64,000 bases of DNA from an uncultured Roseiarcus sp. (GTDB lineage: Bacteria; Pseudomonadota; Alphaproteobacteria; Rhizobiales; Beijerinckiaceae). Shown in pieces: positions 47,164 to 56,920 of this stretch. The position numbers and the translations under genes are program-made. Under the pieces are notes generated by a model. The model saw nothing but the letters and a program-made list of their open reading frames with translations, was not told the DNA's origin and did not search any database. Positions within the stretch are counted from its first letter, which is position 1; every line of letters begins with the position of its first letter. Location: contig CAMFKX010000001.1 of assembly GCA_945957375.1 (NCBI GenBank), positions 1 to 64,000 on the forward strand, given 5' to 3'.

Positions 47164-48357
47164 ATGCGCAGAGCCGTCATGGTCGATGTCGTGCGGTCGC
47201 CATTCGGGCGCGGCCGGGCAGGCGGCGCGCTGTCGACATTGCACCCGGTCGACCTTTACGCCGCGGTGTTGCGAGCCCTGATCGCCCGAACCGGCGTCGA
47301 CCCGGCGTTGATCGAGGACGTGATCACCGGCTGCGTCATCCAGGTGGCCGAGCAGTCGGGCAACATTGGGCGGCAGGCCGTCCTTGCAGCCGGGCTTCCC
47401 GAGAGCGTGCCGGCCGTCACGCTCGACCGCAAGTGCGGTTCCGCGCAGCAGGCGGTCGACTTCGCGGCGCAGGGCGTCATCGCAGGCGCCTACGACTGCG
47501 TGATCGCCGGAGGCGTGGAGATGATGAGTCTCGTGCCGATGAAGATCAACCGCATGGGGAAGGACAATGAGGGCCCCCTGTTTCATCGACGCTATCCAGA
47601 CGGCATGGTGCGACAGGGAATCTCGGCCGAGTTGATCGCGGCGCGCTGGAGCGTCGGCCGAGATGAGATGGACGCCTTCGCCCTGGACTCGCACAGGCGC
47701 GCGCTCGCGGCCGAGGACGCGGGCGTCACGCAGCGCGCCCTGGCGCCTGTCGAGGCGCCGCTGCCGGATGGGGGCTTTGTGCGCGTGGAGCGCGACGAGG
47801 GTCCGCGGCGCGACACCTCGCTCGAAAGGCTCGCCTCGTTGAAGCCCGCCTTCGAGGACCCGGCGGCCGCGGCGCGCTTTCCGCAGATCCGCTGGAGCGT
47901 CACCGCGGGCAATGCGAGCCAGGTCACCGACGGCTCCTCGGCCATTCTGATCGCCGAGGAGGCCTTCGCGCTCCGGCACGGCCTGAAGCCGCGCGCGGCG
48001 ATCACCCATTTCGCAGTCGCGGGCGATGATCCGATCCTGATGCTGACCGCGGTCATTCCGGCGACGCGCAAGCTTCTTCAGCGAGCCGGGCTCGGGATCG
48101 ACCGGATCGACGCCTTCGAAGTCAACGAAGCCTTCGCTTCGGTCGTGCTCGCCTGGATGCGCGAGACCGGCGCCGATCCGGCGCGGGTCAACCCCTATGG
48201 CGGCGCCATCGCGCTCGGTCATCCCGTCGGGGCCTCGGGCGGCCGTCTGCTTGCGAATCTGCTTGCGCGGCTCGAAGAGAGCGGCGGCCGCTACGGCCTC
48301 CAGACGATGTGCGAGTCCGGCGGCATGGCGAACGCGACGCTGATCGAGCGGCTTTGA
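47164..48357 (+). CDS. Thiolase (acetyl-CoA C-acyltransferase)
   Basis: VTLDRKCGSAQQAV active Cys; NPYGGAIALGHPVGASG; CESGGMANATL. Confidence 0.94.
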   Translation: MRRAVMVDVVRSPFGRGRAGGALSTLHPVDLYAAVLRALIARTGVDPALIEDVITGCVIQVAEQSGNIGRQAVLAAGLPESVPAVTLDRKCGSAQQAVDFAAQGVIAGAYDCVIAGGVEMMSLVPMKINRMGKDNEGPLFHRRYPDGMVRQGISAELIAARWSVGRDEMDAFALDSHRRALAAEDAGVTQRALAPVEAPLPDGGFVRVERDEGPRRDTSLERLASLKPAFEDPAAAARFPQIRWSVTAGNASQVTDGSSAILIAEEAFALRHGLKPRAAITHFAVAGDDPILMLTAVIPATRKLLQRAGLGIDRIDAFEVNEAFASVVLAWMRETGADPARVNPYGGAIALGHPVGASGGRLLANLLARLEESGGRYGLQTMCESGGMANATLIERL

Positions 48358-48364
48358 CCGGCGG

Positions 48365-49105
48365 TCAGGCGCTCAGGTTCGCGCCGCCGTTGACGAACAT
48401 CACCTGTCCCTGAACGAACTCCGCCTCCGGCGAGGCGAGCCAGCGCATCAGGTTTGTGTAGTCGCTGTCGACGACGCCTCGACCGGAGGGATTGTGGCTT
48501 GCCGACGCGCGCACCACCTCGCCGGCGCCGGGGCCGAACAATGCGCGCACGGCGTCGGTCTCGACGATCGCGGGCGCAATGGCGTTGATCCGTATGCCTT
48601 TCGGCGCGAGCTCGACGGCGAGGTAGCGGATGAGGCTCTCCGCCAGCGCTTTCGCGACTCCGACCGCCGCGTAATTGGGAACGACAATGCGGCCGCCGCG
48701 GCTCGTCAGGTAGAACACGGTCGAGCCGCGCTGCATCAGCGGCAACGCCGCCTGGACGAGAAAGAGCAAGCTCGTGCCGTTTGTCGTCACGGCGCGCGTG
48801 AAGCGCGCGGCGTCCGCGTCGAGCGCCGTGGTCGCATAGGCGTCCACCGCACAGTGGACGAGCTGGTCGATCGTGCAGCCTTTCGCGCGCGCCGCCTCGA
48901 CCAGCGCGCCGCAGCCCTCGGGCGTTCCCGCATCGGCTTTGACCAGATGGGGCCGTCCGCCCGCCGCCGCGACCGCCTCGGCGGCGTGGGCGGCGGCGGC
49001 TTCGTCGCTGTGGTAGCCAAGAAAGACATCGCCGGAGTCGCGCGCGAACGCCTTTGCGATCGCCAGCCCGATGCCCTTGGTTCCGCCGGCGATCACAATC
49101 GTCAT
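48365..49105 (-). CDS. FabL-like SDR (Y-x6-K) oxidoreductase
   Basis: AGGTKGIG; TSRGGRIVVPNYAAVGVAKALAESLIRYLAVELAPKGIRIN. Confidence 0.8.
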   Translation of the reverse strand: MTIVIAGGTKGIGLAIAKAFARDSGDVFLGYHSDEAAAAHAAEAVAAAGGRPHLVKADAGTPEGCGALVEAARAKGCTIDQLVHCAVDAYATTALDADAARFTRAVTTNGTSLLFLVQAALPLMQRGSTVFYLTSRGGRIVVPNYAAVGVAKALAESLIRYLAVELAPKGIRINAIAPAIVETDAVRALFGPGAGEVVRASASHNPSGRGVVDSDYTNLMRWLASPEAEFVQGQVMFVNGGANLSA

Positions 49106-49108
49106 GAG

Positions 49109-49843
49109 TTACTCCGTTGCGCGCACGGCGGGGAAGGCTTCGTCCGGCAGGCGCATCAAACTCAGGCGCGTGCGCCGGATGTGCAGCGACGCGACCTTTG
49201 CCGCCCTCAGGCCATCGCCCGACAGGATCGTGTCCGTGATCGTCTGGTATTCCTTGAACTGCGTTTCTCGATCTCGCGGCGTAATATAGGCCTGGAACTG
49301 CATCCGGAGCAGATGGATCTGCATCAACGGCAACATTCGCAGCAGTTCGTGATTGCCGCCGATCTGCAGGATCGCGTCATAGAAGCTGCGACGCTCGTCG
49401 AGAAACGCGGCGGTGCCCCCGTCGTTTCGAAACGCGAGCAGACGGCGGAAGGCGTCCCGCATTTGCTCCGCGTTATCGCCTTCGGAGATGCGCTTGGCTG
49501 CGAGCTTGGCCATCAGGCCGACCAGCACTTCCAGCACCATCAGGCTGTCGTGGACCTCCGCGCGCGACAGCGCCCGGACATAGGCCCCGCGGTGGCGCGT
49601 GAGCGCCAGGACGCCTTCGGCGGCCAACCGCTTGAGCGCCTCGCGCACCGGGCCGCGGCTCACCTGATAGTCGCGCGTGAGGTCGGCTTCGATCAAACGC
49701 TGGCCCGGCACGTAAACGCCTGCGCGAATGGCTCTGACGATCGAGTCCACTACCCGGTCGGGCGAGGTCATGCCGGCCCGCTCGGCGGCCTCAGCCTTGG
49801 CGTCTCGCCTGGCCGGCGCGCCGACGCGGGTATCCATGTCCAT
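49109..49843 (-). CDS. GntR-family (FCD type) regulator
   Basis: SIVRAIRAGVYVPGQRLIEADLTRDYQVSRGPVREALKRLAAEGVL; ORF can extend to 49936. Confidence 0.92.
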   Translation of the reverse strand: MDMDTRVGAPARRDAKAEAAERAGMTSPDRVVDSIVRAIRAGVYVPGQRLIEADLTRDYQVSRGPVREALKRLAAEGVLALTRHRGAYVRALSRAEVHDSLMVLEVLVGLMAKLAAKRISEGDNAEQMRDAFRRLLAFRNDGGTAAFLDERRSFYDAILQIGGNHELLRMLPLMQIHLLRMQFQAYITPRDRETQFKEYQTITDTILSGDGLRAAKVASLHIRRTRLSLMRLPDEAFPAVRATE

Positions 49844-49958
49844 TCGACCCTGTTCCCTTTTTCCACCAGTCAATTTCTGGATGAGAAAGAATTCCCGGGC
49901 TCCATAGTCGTCTACCCCGGAGCCATCAAGCAACATTCGTGCCCTACAAGCTCGTCAA

Positions 49959-50996
49959 TTAGTCGTTGGGGCGCACCATCACCTTGATCTGGGTTTCCGG
50001 CTTTCGCAGCGCTTCAAAGGCCGCGGGCAGCGCGTCGAGACCGACGATGTCCGTAATCATCGGTCTGGGATCGACTCGGCCGGATTCGAGCAGGTCGAGC
50101 ACCAGACGCCAGTCGGGCCGACCGTATCCCAGAACGTAATGAATGTTCGCCTCTTTGAAGATCGCCGACATAGGGATCGCGGTATCCTCGACCATGCAGA
50201 CGCCCACGACCACGATGCGGCCCCAGGTTCGCGAGAGGTCGATCGCCTTCTGGATCATGCCAGGAACGCCGACGCATTCGAAGATGACGTCGGGCGGGCC
50301 TCCCGCCAGGTGGGCGAAGGCTTCGCCGACCTCTTCCTTCGACGGATCGATCACGCCTGTTGCGCCCATCGCGCCTGCCGCCTCGCGCCGAGCCGGGGCA
50401 TATTCGCTGACGATCACGTCCCGGGCGCCGGCGAGCTTCGCAAAGGTGGCGGTCGCCAGTCCGATCGGGCCCCCGCCCAGGATCAGAACGCGCTCGCCCA
50501 GCGCCACCTTGCCGCGGTTTACCGCATGGAGCCCGACCGCGAGCGGTTCGACCGCCGCGCCCTCGCGGCTCTTGACGGCGGACGGCAGTCGCAAGGCTTC
50601 CGTACAGCTGAACTTCACATACTCCGCGTAGCCGCCCTGGAACGAAGGATGGAATCCCGTCAGCGTGTTCTTCGGACACATGATTCCCATGTCGTCCTTG
50701 CATTTCATCAGGCCGATCTTGCGGCAGTCGTCACAGGCGTTGTTCGGAAGCGCGGTCGCCATCTCGCCGACCTTCCAGTCCGGGGAGCCCGACTCGACGA
50801 TTTCGCCGGCGAATTCGTGGCCGAGAATGGTGCCGTCGGGGACCACGAACACGCCGGGGTGGGTCGAGTGCAGATCGGAGCCGCAAATTCCGCAATAGTG
50901 GACTTTGAGCACGATCTCGCCACGCGCCGCCTGGGGCTTGGCGACCGTCTCGATCTGCAGCGGCTTGCCCAATTCGTGAAAGACGGCGGCTCGCAT
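49959..50996 (-). CDS. Zinc-dependent alcohol dehydrogenase (MDR)
   Basis: CGICGSDLHSTHPGVF, GHEFAGEIVESG, GGGPIGLATATFAKLAGA. Confidence 0.94.
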   Translation of the reverse strand: MRAAVFHELGKPLQIETVAKPQAARGEIVLKVHYCGICGSDLHSTHPGVFVVPDGTILGHEFAGEIVESGSPDWKVGEMATALPNNACDDCRKIGLMKCKDDMGIMCPKNTLTGFHPSFQGGYAEYVKFSCTEALRLPSAVKSREGAAVEPLAVGLHAVNRGKVALGERVLILGGGPIGLATATFAKLAGARDVIVSEYAPARREAAGAMGATGVIDPSKEEVGEAFAHLAGGPPDVIFECVGVPGMIQKAIDLSRTWGRIVVVGVCMVEDTAIPMSAIFKEANIHYVLGYGRPDWRLVLDLLESGRVDPRPMITDIVGLDALPAAFEALRKPETQIKVMVRPND

Positions 50997-51045
50997 GGTT
51001 GTCTCCTTCCCTTGGCGTCTGGAACTGGCGGATTTTTCCGCTTCC

Positions 51046-51069
51046 ATGTCCTACAACTTTTTCATACAA
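51046..51069. promoter_or_regulatory. Motif B operator candidate (ATGTCCTACAA-CT-TTTTCATACAA)
   Basis: Two 11-mers at 13-bp spacing in divergent intergenic region. Confidence 0.6.
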
Positions 51070-51128
51070 TAACGTCAGGCGACAAGAATGTCCAGACACG
51101 GACACACTGTCGACCCAGGGAGGAACCA

Positions 51129-51911
51129 ATGGACCGGGTGAAAGGCAAGATTGCGCTCATCACAGGTGCGGGAACCGGCGTCGGTCGGGCGTGCATGAAA
51201 TTGTTTGCGCAGGAAGGCGCAAAGGTCGTCGGCGTCTCGCGCACGCAGAGCAATCTCGACGAAACGCTCGCCCAGGTGAAGGCGGCCGGCGGCGAGGGCG
51301 CGGTCGTCGCGGCGGATCTTGCAACCTCCGCCGGCGCGGAAAAGGCGGTCGCTGCGGCGCTCGCGGCGTACGGCCGGATCGACATTCTCGTCAATTGCGC
51401 CGGCGTCGGCTATTCCTGGCTGGACAAGAGCCCGGGTTCGATGGGGCCGGTCGACGACACGACCCCCGAGAAGTGGGCCGAGGTGATGGCGATCAATCTC
51501 GACTCGCTCTTTCACATGTGCCGGCTGACGATCCCGCAGATGAAGAAGCAGGGCGGCGGCGCGATCGTCAACGTGACCAGCATTTCCGGCATCCAGGGCC
51601 TCCCCGTCGCCCACACCTACACCGCGGCCAAGGGCGGCGCGATCAATCTCACCCGCTCGATCGCGATCACCTATTGCGACGACAACATCCGTTGCAATTG
51701 CATCGCGCCCGGCTTCATCGCCACGCCGATGGTCGCCTCCGTGCTCGGCATGTTCGACGACCCGCAGATGGCCGATCGCCTGACGCCGATGAAGCGGCCG
51801 GGCACGCCGGAAGAGATGGCCTACGCCTGCCTCTATCTCGGCTCGGACGAGTCGACCTATTGCCAGGGCGCGGTTCTGGTCGTGGACGGCGGCACGACGG
51901 CGCGGCAGTAG
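51129..51911 (+). CDS. SDR family oxidoreductase
   Basis: TGAGTGVG, NCAGVGYSW, YTAAKGG; RBS GGGAGG. Confidence 0.93.
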   Translation: MDRVKGKIALITGAGTGVGRACMKLFAQEGAKVVGVSRTQSNLDETLAQVKAAGGEGAVVAADLATSAGAEKAVAAALAAYGRIDILVNCAGVGYSWLDKSPGSMGPVDDTTPEKWAEVMAINLDSLFHMCRLTIPQMKKQGGGAIVNVTSISGIQGLPVAHTYTAAKGGAINLTRSIAITYCDDNIRCNCIAPGFIATPMVASVLGMFDDPQMADRLTPMKRPGTPEEMAYACLYLGSDESTYCQGAVLVVDGGTTARQ

Positions 51912-51944
51912 CGTTCGTTCGCGGATCGAAGGGACCACAACGCC

Positions 51945-52820
51945 ATGAGCGCATTTCAAAACATCGGAGTCGTCGGCGCCGGCATGATGGGCTCCGAAAT
52001 CGCGCTCGTCTTCGCGCTGGGCGGCCATCCGACGCTGATCTCCGACCAGAGCCGGGACGCCGCGGAGCGCGCCGTCGAGCGCCTCCATGGCGTGCTCGAC
52101 CGCGGCCTGCCGCGCGGCTTCTGGACGGCGGAAGCGGCGGAAGGCGCCCGGCGCAACCTGACCGTCGTCGACGGGCTGGACGCCTATGGCGACCGGGATC
52201 TCGTGATCGAGGCGGTGTTCGAGGACGAGGCCATGAAGCGCGGGGTGTTCCAGCGCCTGGACGCGATTCTCGCCCCTCGAGCCGGGATCGCCTCGAACAC
52301 GTCGTCAATCTCGATCACGACGCTCAGCGCCGCGGTTTCCGAGACGCGCCGCCAGCGCTTCGTCGGCACGCATTTCTTCTCGCCGGTGTCGCGCATGCGC
52401 CTCGTCGAGGTCATTCCTGCGGCGGACAGCGACCCCGGTTTTGTCCAGGCGGTCTCGGATGCGCTGATCGCGATCGGCAAGGGGCCCATCCGGGTGAAGG
52501 ATGTCGTCGGATTTGCCGTCAATCGCCTGCTGCACGCGCTGGTGATCGAGTCGATCCGGCTGGTCGAGGAAGGCGTCTGCTCACCCGCCGACATCGACCA
52601 GGCATGCAAACTCGGCCTCGGGCACCCCATTGGCCCGTTCGAACTGATGGACAACACGCAAAACTCGCTGTCGCTCAGCGTCCACGAGATCCTGCATCGG
52701 GCCTACGGGGAGCGCTTCCTGCCGCAGCCGCTGCTGCGCCAGATGGTGGCGGCCGGCTACAACGGCCGCAAGGCCGGGCGCGGCTGGCATCGCTACGGCG
52801 AGAACGGCAAACGCATCTGA
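51945..52820 (+). CDS. 3-hydroxyacyl-CoA dehydrogenase (stand-alone)
   Basis: GAGMMGSEIA, SNTSSISI, FVGTHFFSPVSRMRLVEVIP. Confidence 0.94.
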   Translation: MSAFQNIGVVGAGMMGSEIALVFALGGHPTLISDQSRDAAERAVERLHGVLDRGLPRGFWTAEAAEGARRNLTVVDGLDAYGDRDLVIEAVFEDEAMKRGVFQRLDAILAPRAGIASNTSSISITTLSAAVSETRRQRFVGTHFFSPVSRMRLVEVIPAADSDPGFVQAVSDALIAIGKGPIRVKDVVGFAVNRLLHALVIESIRLVEEGVCSPADIDQACKLGLGHPIGPFELMDNTQNSLSLSVHEILHRAYGERFLPQPLLRQMVAAGYNGRKAGRGWHRYGENGKRI

Positions 52821-52821
52821 A

Positions 52822-52858
52822 GCGAGGGCGCCCTTCGCGCCCTCGCCGGCGGGGTTTT
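52822..52858 (+). terminator. Rho-independent terminator candidate
   Basis: GCGAGGGCGC-CCTTC-GCGCCCTCGC perfect 10-bp stem, then GGGGTTTT, between convergent genes. Confidence 0.75.
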
Positions 52859-53346
52859 CAGGGGAGGAGGGTGTGATGCGTATCGCCGAACGACATCACG
52901 TCGATCTTCCATTTGCCGTCCTGCTTGTTGAGGACGAAGGTCCAGTCGGCGGACACGCTTTGCGGCTTGCCCCCGAGCATGAACGGGAACGAGGCGGGGA
53001 TGATCGCCTCCGCCCGCGTGTCGGTGGCGAACAGATAGCGCGGCGTCTGGCGCTGGAAACGCCAGTCGGTGATCTTGTACTGCGTCAGAACCGCCTGCAG
53101 GTCATGCGCATAGGTGGCGACCGCGGACTTGCCGCTCCAGGCGAAGGGCGCGAAATCGTCGACGATCGCGGCCGGCGACTCCGTGAACACCGCCTGCAAA
53201 TCCGCCGCCGAGCTGGAATTGATGGCGGCGATCGCAGCGTCGATGGTCGCAAGGATCGCGGGGTCGGCGTCCGCGGCCAGGGCGGGCGCGGCGGCGATCG
53301 TGATCGCAACAGCCATCGACCCGAAGACTCGGTTGAGCAGGCTCAT
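52858..53346 (-). CDS. Exported SnoaL/DUF4440-like (NTF2 fold) protein
   Basis: Signal peptide MSLLNRVFGSMAVAITIAAAPALAAD; WTFVLNKQDGKWKIDVMSFGDTH. Confidence 0.7.
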   Translation of the reverse strand: MSLLNRVFGSMAVAITIAAAPALAADADPAILATIDAAIAAINSSSAADLQAVFTESPAAIVDDFAPFAWSGKSAVATYAHDLQAVLTQYKITDWRFQRQTPRYLFATDTRAEAIIPASFPFMLGGKPQSVSADWTFVLNKQDGKWKIDVMSFGDTHHTLLP

Positions 53347-53441
53347 CGTGTGTTCCTCCCTTATTGCCGCCTTGTCTGCCTTCCCCGTCTTTGGCGGCGT
53401 CGAAACGGGTGGACCGGAAATCGGTGGCTTTCGGGCGATTT

Positions 53442-53465
53442 TCGTCCTACAATTTTGAAGGACGA
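53442..53465. promoter_or_regulatory. Motif B operator candidate TCGTCCTACAA-TT-TTGAAGGACGA
   Basis: 24-bp inverted repeat with perfect TCGTCCT/AGGACGA arms. Confidence 0.65.
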
Positions 53466-53544
53466 TATCGCGGCGAGATTTCTCTGTCAATGACGCAGGG
53501 TCGCCCGGCGAGTCCTCGTCCGGCGCCGCAACCAGGAGATTCAG

Positions 53545-54849
53545 GTGGACATCACGCAGAGCGCCCGCAGCCTGGAGCTTGCCTCGCGCATCGAAAGCTT
53601 CATGGCGGAGCACATCTATCCGAACGAACGGCGCTACTATCAGGAGGCCGAGCGGCTCGGACCCTGGAAGACGCACCCGATCGTCGAGGCGCTGAAGCCG
53701 ATCGCGCGCGCAGCCGGTCTCTGGAATCTCTTTCTGCCGGCACACGCTGAAGGCCTGACCAATCTCGAATATGCGCCGCTATGCGAGATCATGGGCCGTT
53801 CCCATCTCGCCCCCGAAGTCTTCAATTGCAGCGCTCCCGACACCGGCAACATGGAGACCATCCTGCGCTACGGGACGGAGGCGCAGAAGGAACAATGGCT
53901 GAGGCCCTTGCTTGCCGGCGAGATCCGTTCCGCCTTCGCGATGACGGAACCGGACGTGGCGTCCTCCGACGCCACCAACGTCGAAAGCTCGATCACGCGC
54001 GACGGCGACGACTACGTCATCAACGGCCGCAAGTGGTACACGACGGGCGCGACCGATCCGCGCTGCAAGATCATCATCTTCATGGGCCAGACGGACCCGG
54101 CCAATCCCGACCGCCATCGGCGCCAGTCGATGATTCTGGTGCCCAAAGACACCCCGGGCGTCCGCGTCGTCCGATCGCTGCCGGTTCTCGGCTTCTATGG
54201 CGTGCCGGACCGCGCCTCCGAGGTCAGCTTCACCAATGTCCGCGTGCCCGCCGACAACATCCTGCTCGGCGAGGGGCGCGGTTTCGAGATCGCGCAAGGC
54301 CGGCTCGGGCCAGGCCGGATCCACCATTGCATGCGCCTCATCGGCCTGAGCGAGCGCACGCTCGAGCGGATGTGCCGGCGGGCGGAGAACCGCGTCGCTT
54401 TCGGCAAGCCGATATCCGAGCAGACGGTGACGCTGGAGCGCATCGCCGAGGCGCGCATCATGATCGAGCAGGCGCGCCTGCTCACGCTCAAGGCGGCCTA
54501 CATGATGGACACCGTCGGCAACAAGGCGGCCCGGCAGGAAATCGCGATGATCAAGGTGATCGCGCCGAGCATGGCGCAGAAGATCGTCGACTGGGCGATC
54601 CAGGTCTTCGGCGGCGGCGGCACCAACAACGACCACTTCCTGGCGGCCGCGTTTGCGACCACGCGGCTCTTGCGCCTGGCCGACGGTCCCGATGAGGTGC
54701 ATCGCAACCAGATCGGTCGCCTGGAGCTTCGTCGCTATCGCAACACCGATCCTTCGCGGTCGGGCGGAAGCGGCGCGCCCCTGCCGCTCGACGAGTCCGC
54801 CGCATGGGCCGAGGGCGGTCTCTGGCCGCGTCCGGCCGACTTCGCTTGA
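53545..54849 (+). CDS. Acyl-CoA dehydrogenase, ACAD10/11-like
   Basis: [44 protein letters not shown] start. Confidence 0.92.
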   Translation: MDITQSARSLELASRIESFMAEHIYPNERRYYQEAERLGPWKTHPIVEALKPIARAAGLWNLFLPAHAEGLTNLEYAPLCEIMGRSHLAPEVFNCSAPDTGNMETILRYGTEAQKEQWLRPLLAGEIRSAFAMTEPDVASSDATNVESSITRDGDDYVINGRKWYTTGATDPRCKIIIFMGQTDPANPDRHRRQSMILVPKDTPGVRVVRSLPVLGFYGVPDRASEVSFTNVRVPADNILLGEGRGFEIAQGRLGPGRIHHCMRLIGLSERTLERMCRRAENRVAFGKPISEQTVTLERIAEARIMIEQARLLTLKAAYMMDTVGNKAARQEIAMIKVIAPSMAQKIVDWAIQVFGGGGTNNDHFLAAAFATTRLLRLADGPDEVHRNQIGRLELRRYRNTDPSRSGGSGAPLPLDESAAWAEGGLWPRPADFA

Positions 54850-55000
54850 CGAACGGGCGCCGTGACGGCCAGTTCGCAGTCCAGCGCCGAGGGCGGCGGC
54901 GCCGGTCGACGGCCATGCCGTCTAGCCGTTCCGACTCTCGCGCGTCGCCTCGCGACCGGGGCCTGCCGGACGATCTCGTCAACGGCCGTGAGGAAATCCT

Positions 55001-56794
55001 ATGGACTTGATCGCACGAGAGGATATCGAGTTTCTTCTGTTCGATTGGCTCGATGTGACGGGTCTTGCCCGGTTGGACCGTTTCTCGGGACAGACCGCGG
55101 AGGACTATCGCGCCATTCTCGATCTCGGCGAGCGGATCGCTCGCGAGGCGTTCTTGCCGGCATACAAGATCGGCGATCGCGAGGAACCGCGCCTGGCCGA
55201 GGACGGGCGCGTGGTCGTCCAGCCCCAGATCGCGAGCGCGGTCCGCGCCTTCCTCGACGCCGGGCTGCAACTCGCGACGGTCGATGCGGAGCACGGCGGT
55301 CTCCAGCTGCCCGTGACCATCGCGACCGCGGTCACTGCAAATGTCATGGCCGCCAATATCGCCGCCTCCGGCTTCGCCATGCTCTCGACCGGCAACGCGC
55401 GCGTCCTGACGAGTTTCGGTACGCCGGCGCAGATCGAAGCTTTCGCCGCACCGCAATTCGCGGGCAGGGCGCTGGGGACCATGTGCCTGTCCGAGCCTGA
55501 CGCCGGCTCGTCGCTCGGCGACATCGTCACCCGCGCGGAGCCGGACGGCGAGGACGCGCTGGGACGCCGCTATCGGCTCAAAGGCCGGAAGATGTGGATA
55601 TCCGGCGGCGGACAGGACGTCGTCGGCAATACGATCCATCTCGTACTGGCGAAGGTTCCCGGCCCCGATGGTCGGCTTCCCTCCGGCGCCAAGGCCAACT
55701 CGCTCTTCGTGGTTCCGGCCGTGTTGCCCGAAACGATCGGCGGCGCGCGCAATGACGTCGTCGTGGCGGGCCTCAACCACAAGATGGGCTACCGCGGCAT
55801 CCCCAACTGTCTCCTGAATTTTGGCGAGGGAGGAGAAGGCGCGCTCGGCTGGCTGATCGGCGAGGCGGGCGACGGCATGCGGATCATGTTCCAGATGATG
55901 AACGAGGCCCGCATCAACGTGGGGCTCGGCGCCGCCGCGCTGGCCTACCGCGGCTACCGCCAGTCGCGCGCCTACGCCGCCGAGCGCCGGCAGGGCCGGC
56001 CGCTCGGCCGCAAGACCGAGGGCCCGCCCGTCGCGATTTTCCAGCATCCCGACGTGCGGCGGATGGTGCTCGCGCAAAAGGCGATTGCGGAGGGGGCTCT
56101 GGCGTTGTGCCTCTACTCGGCGAAACTCGTCGACCTTGCCGAGCAGGGCGCCAAGGATGTGACCCGAACCCGAGCGAAGGCGCTCCTCGACCTCCTGACC
56201 CCCGTGACGAAGACCTGGCCGTCGGAAATGGGGCTCGCCGCCAACCACTTGGCGATCCAGGTTCACGGCGGCTACGGATACACCCGCGACTTCGACGTCG
56301 AGCAGATCTATCGCGACAGCCGCCTCAACCCTATCCACGAGGGCACGACCGGCATCCAGGCGCTCGACCTGCTCGGGCGCAAGATGCTGTTCGACAATTT
56401 CCGTTCGTTCGATGTGTTCATGGAGGAACTGCGCGGGACGGCGGCGGAGGCGGCGAAAGTCGCGGGCCTCGAACCGTTCGCCGCCATCCTTCTCGCCCAG
56501 GCCGAGCGCATCGAAGCCCTGGCGCGGGCGGAGGCTGGGTCGGGGGACCCGGTGCGGGCGCTCGGCAACGCCACGCCCTTCCTGTTCGCCTTCGGGCATC
56601 TGACAGTCGGCTGGCTCTGGCTCGACATGGCCCGCGCGGCCGCCTCGTCCGAAGGCGATGATCCGGTCCGTCGAGGCAAACGCATCGCCTGCCGATACTT
56701 CTACGAATACGAGATGCCGATGATCGAGGCCTGGCTTGCGCCGCTCGGCAGCCGCAGCGACCTCACGGCGTCAGTCGACGAGAGCCTGCTTTGA
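55001..56794 (+). CDS. Acyl-CoA dehydrogenase with C-terminal extension
   Basis: GTMCLSEPDAGSSLGDIVTRAEP, VHGGYGYTRDFDVEQIYRDSRLNPIHEGTTGIQALDLLGRK. Confidence 0.93.
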   Translation: MDLIAREDIEFLLFDWLDVTGLARLDRFSGQTAEDYRAILDLGERIAREAFLPAYKIGDREEPRLAEDGRVVVQPQIASAVRAFLDAGLQLATVDAEHGGLQLPVTIATAVTANVMAANIAASGFAMLSTGNARVLTSFGTPAQIEAFAAPQFAGRALGTMCLSEPDAGSSLGDIVTRAEPDGEDALGRRYRLKGRKMWISGGGQDVVGNTIHLVLAKVPGPDGRLPSGAKANSLFVVPAVLPETIGGARNDVVVAGLNHKMGYRGIPNCLLNFGEGGEGALGWLIGEAGDGMRIMFQMMNEARINVGLGAAALAYRGYRQSRAYAAERRQGRPLGRKTEGPPVAIFQHPDVRRMVLAQKAIAEGALALCLYSAKLVDLAEQGAKDVTRTRAKALLDLLTPVTKTWPSEMGLAANHLAIQVHGGYGYTRDFDVEQIYRDSRLNPIHEGTTGIQALDLLGRKMLFDNFRSFDVFMEELRGTAAEAAKVAGLEPFAAILLAQAERIEALARAEAGSGDPVRALGNATPFLFAFGHLTVGWLWLDMARAAASSEGDDPVRRGKRIACRYFYEYEMPMIEAWLAPLGSRSDLTASVDESLL

Positions 56795-56920
56795 GCTGCG
56801 CACGCCCACTGCGGAGCGTGGCGCGCTTGTTGACGCTTGAGTCCGCCGCCGACCTTCAAACCGAACGGATCTCATCGTTCGCGGCCGGATGCTGGACACC
56901 ACGGACGGGGAGAGACGAGT

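Noticed and set aside
48350-48370. TGACCGGCGGTCA palindrome between convergent genes as a terminator
   Set aside because: Short stem formed by the two stop codons, no T-tract; likely coincidental.
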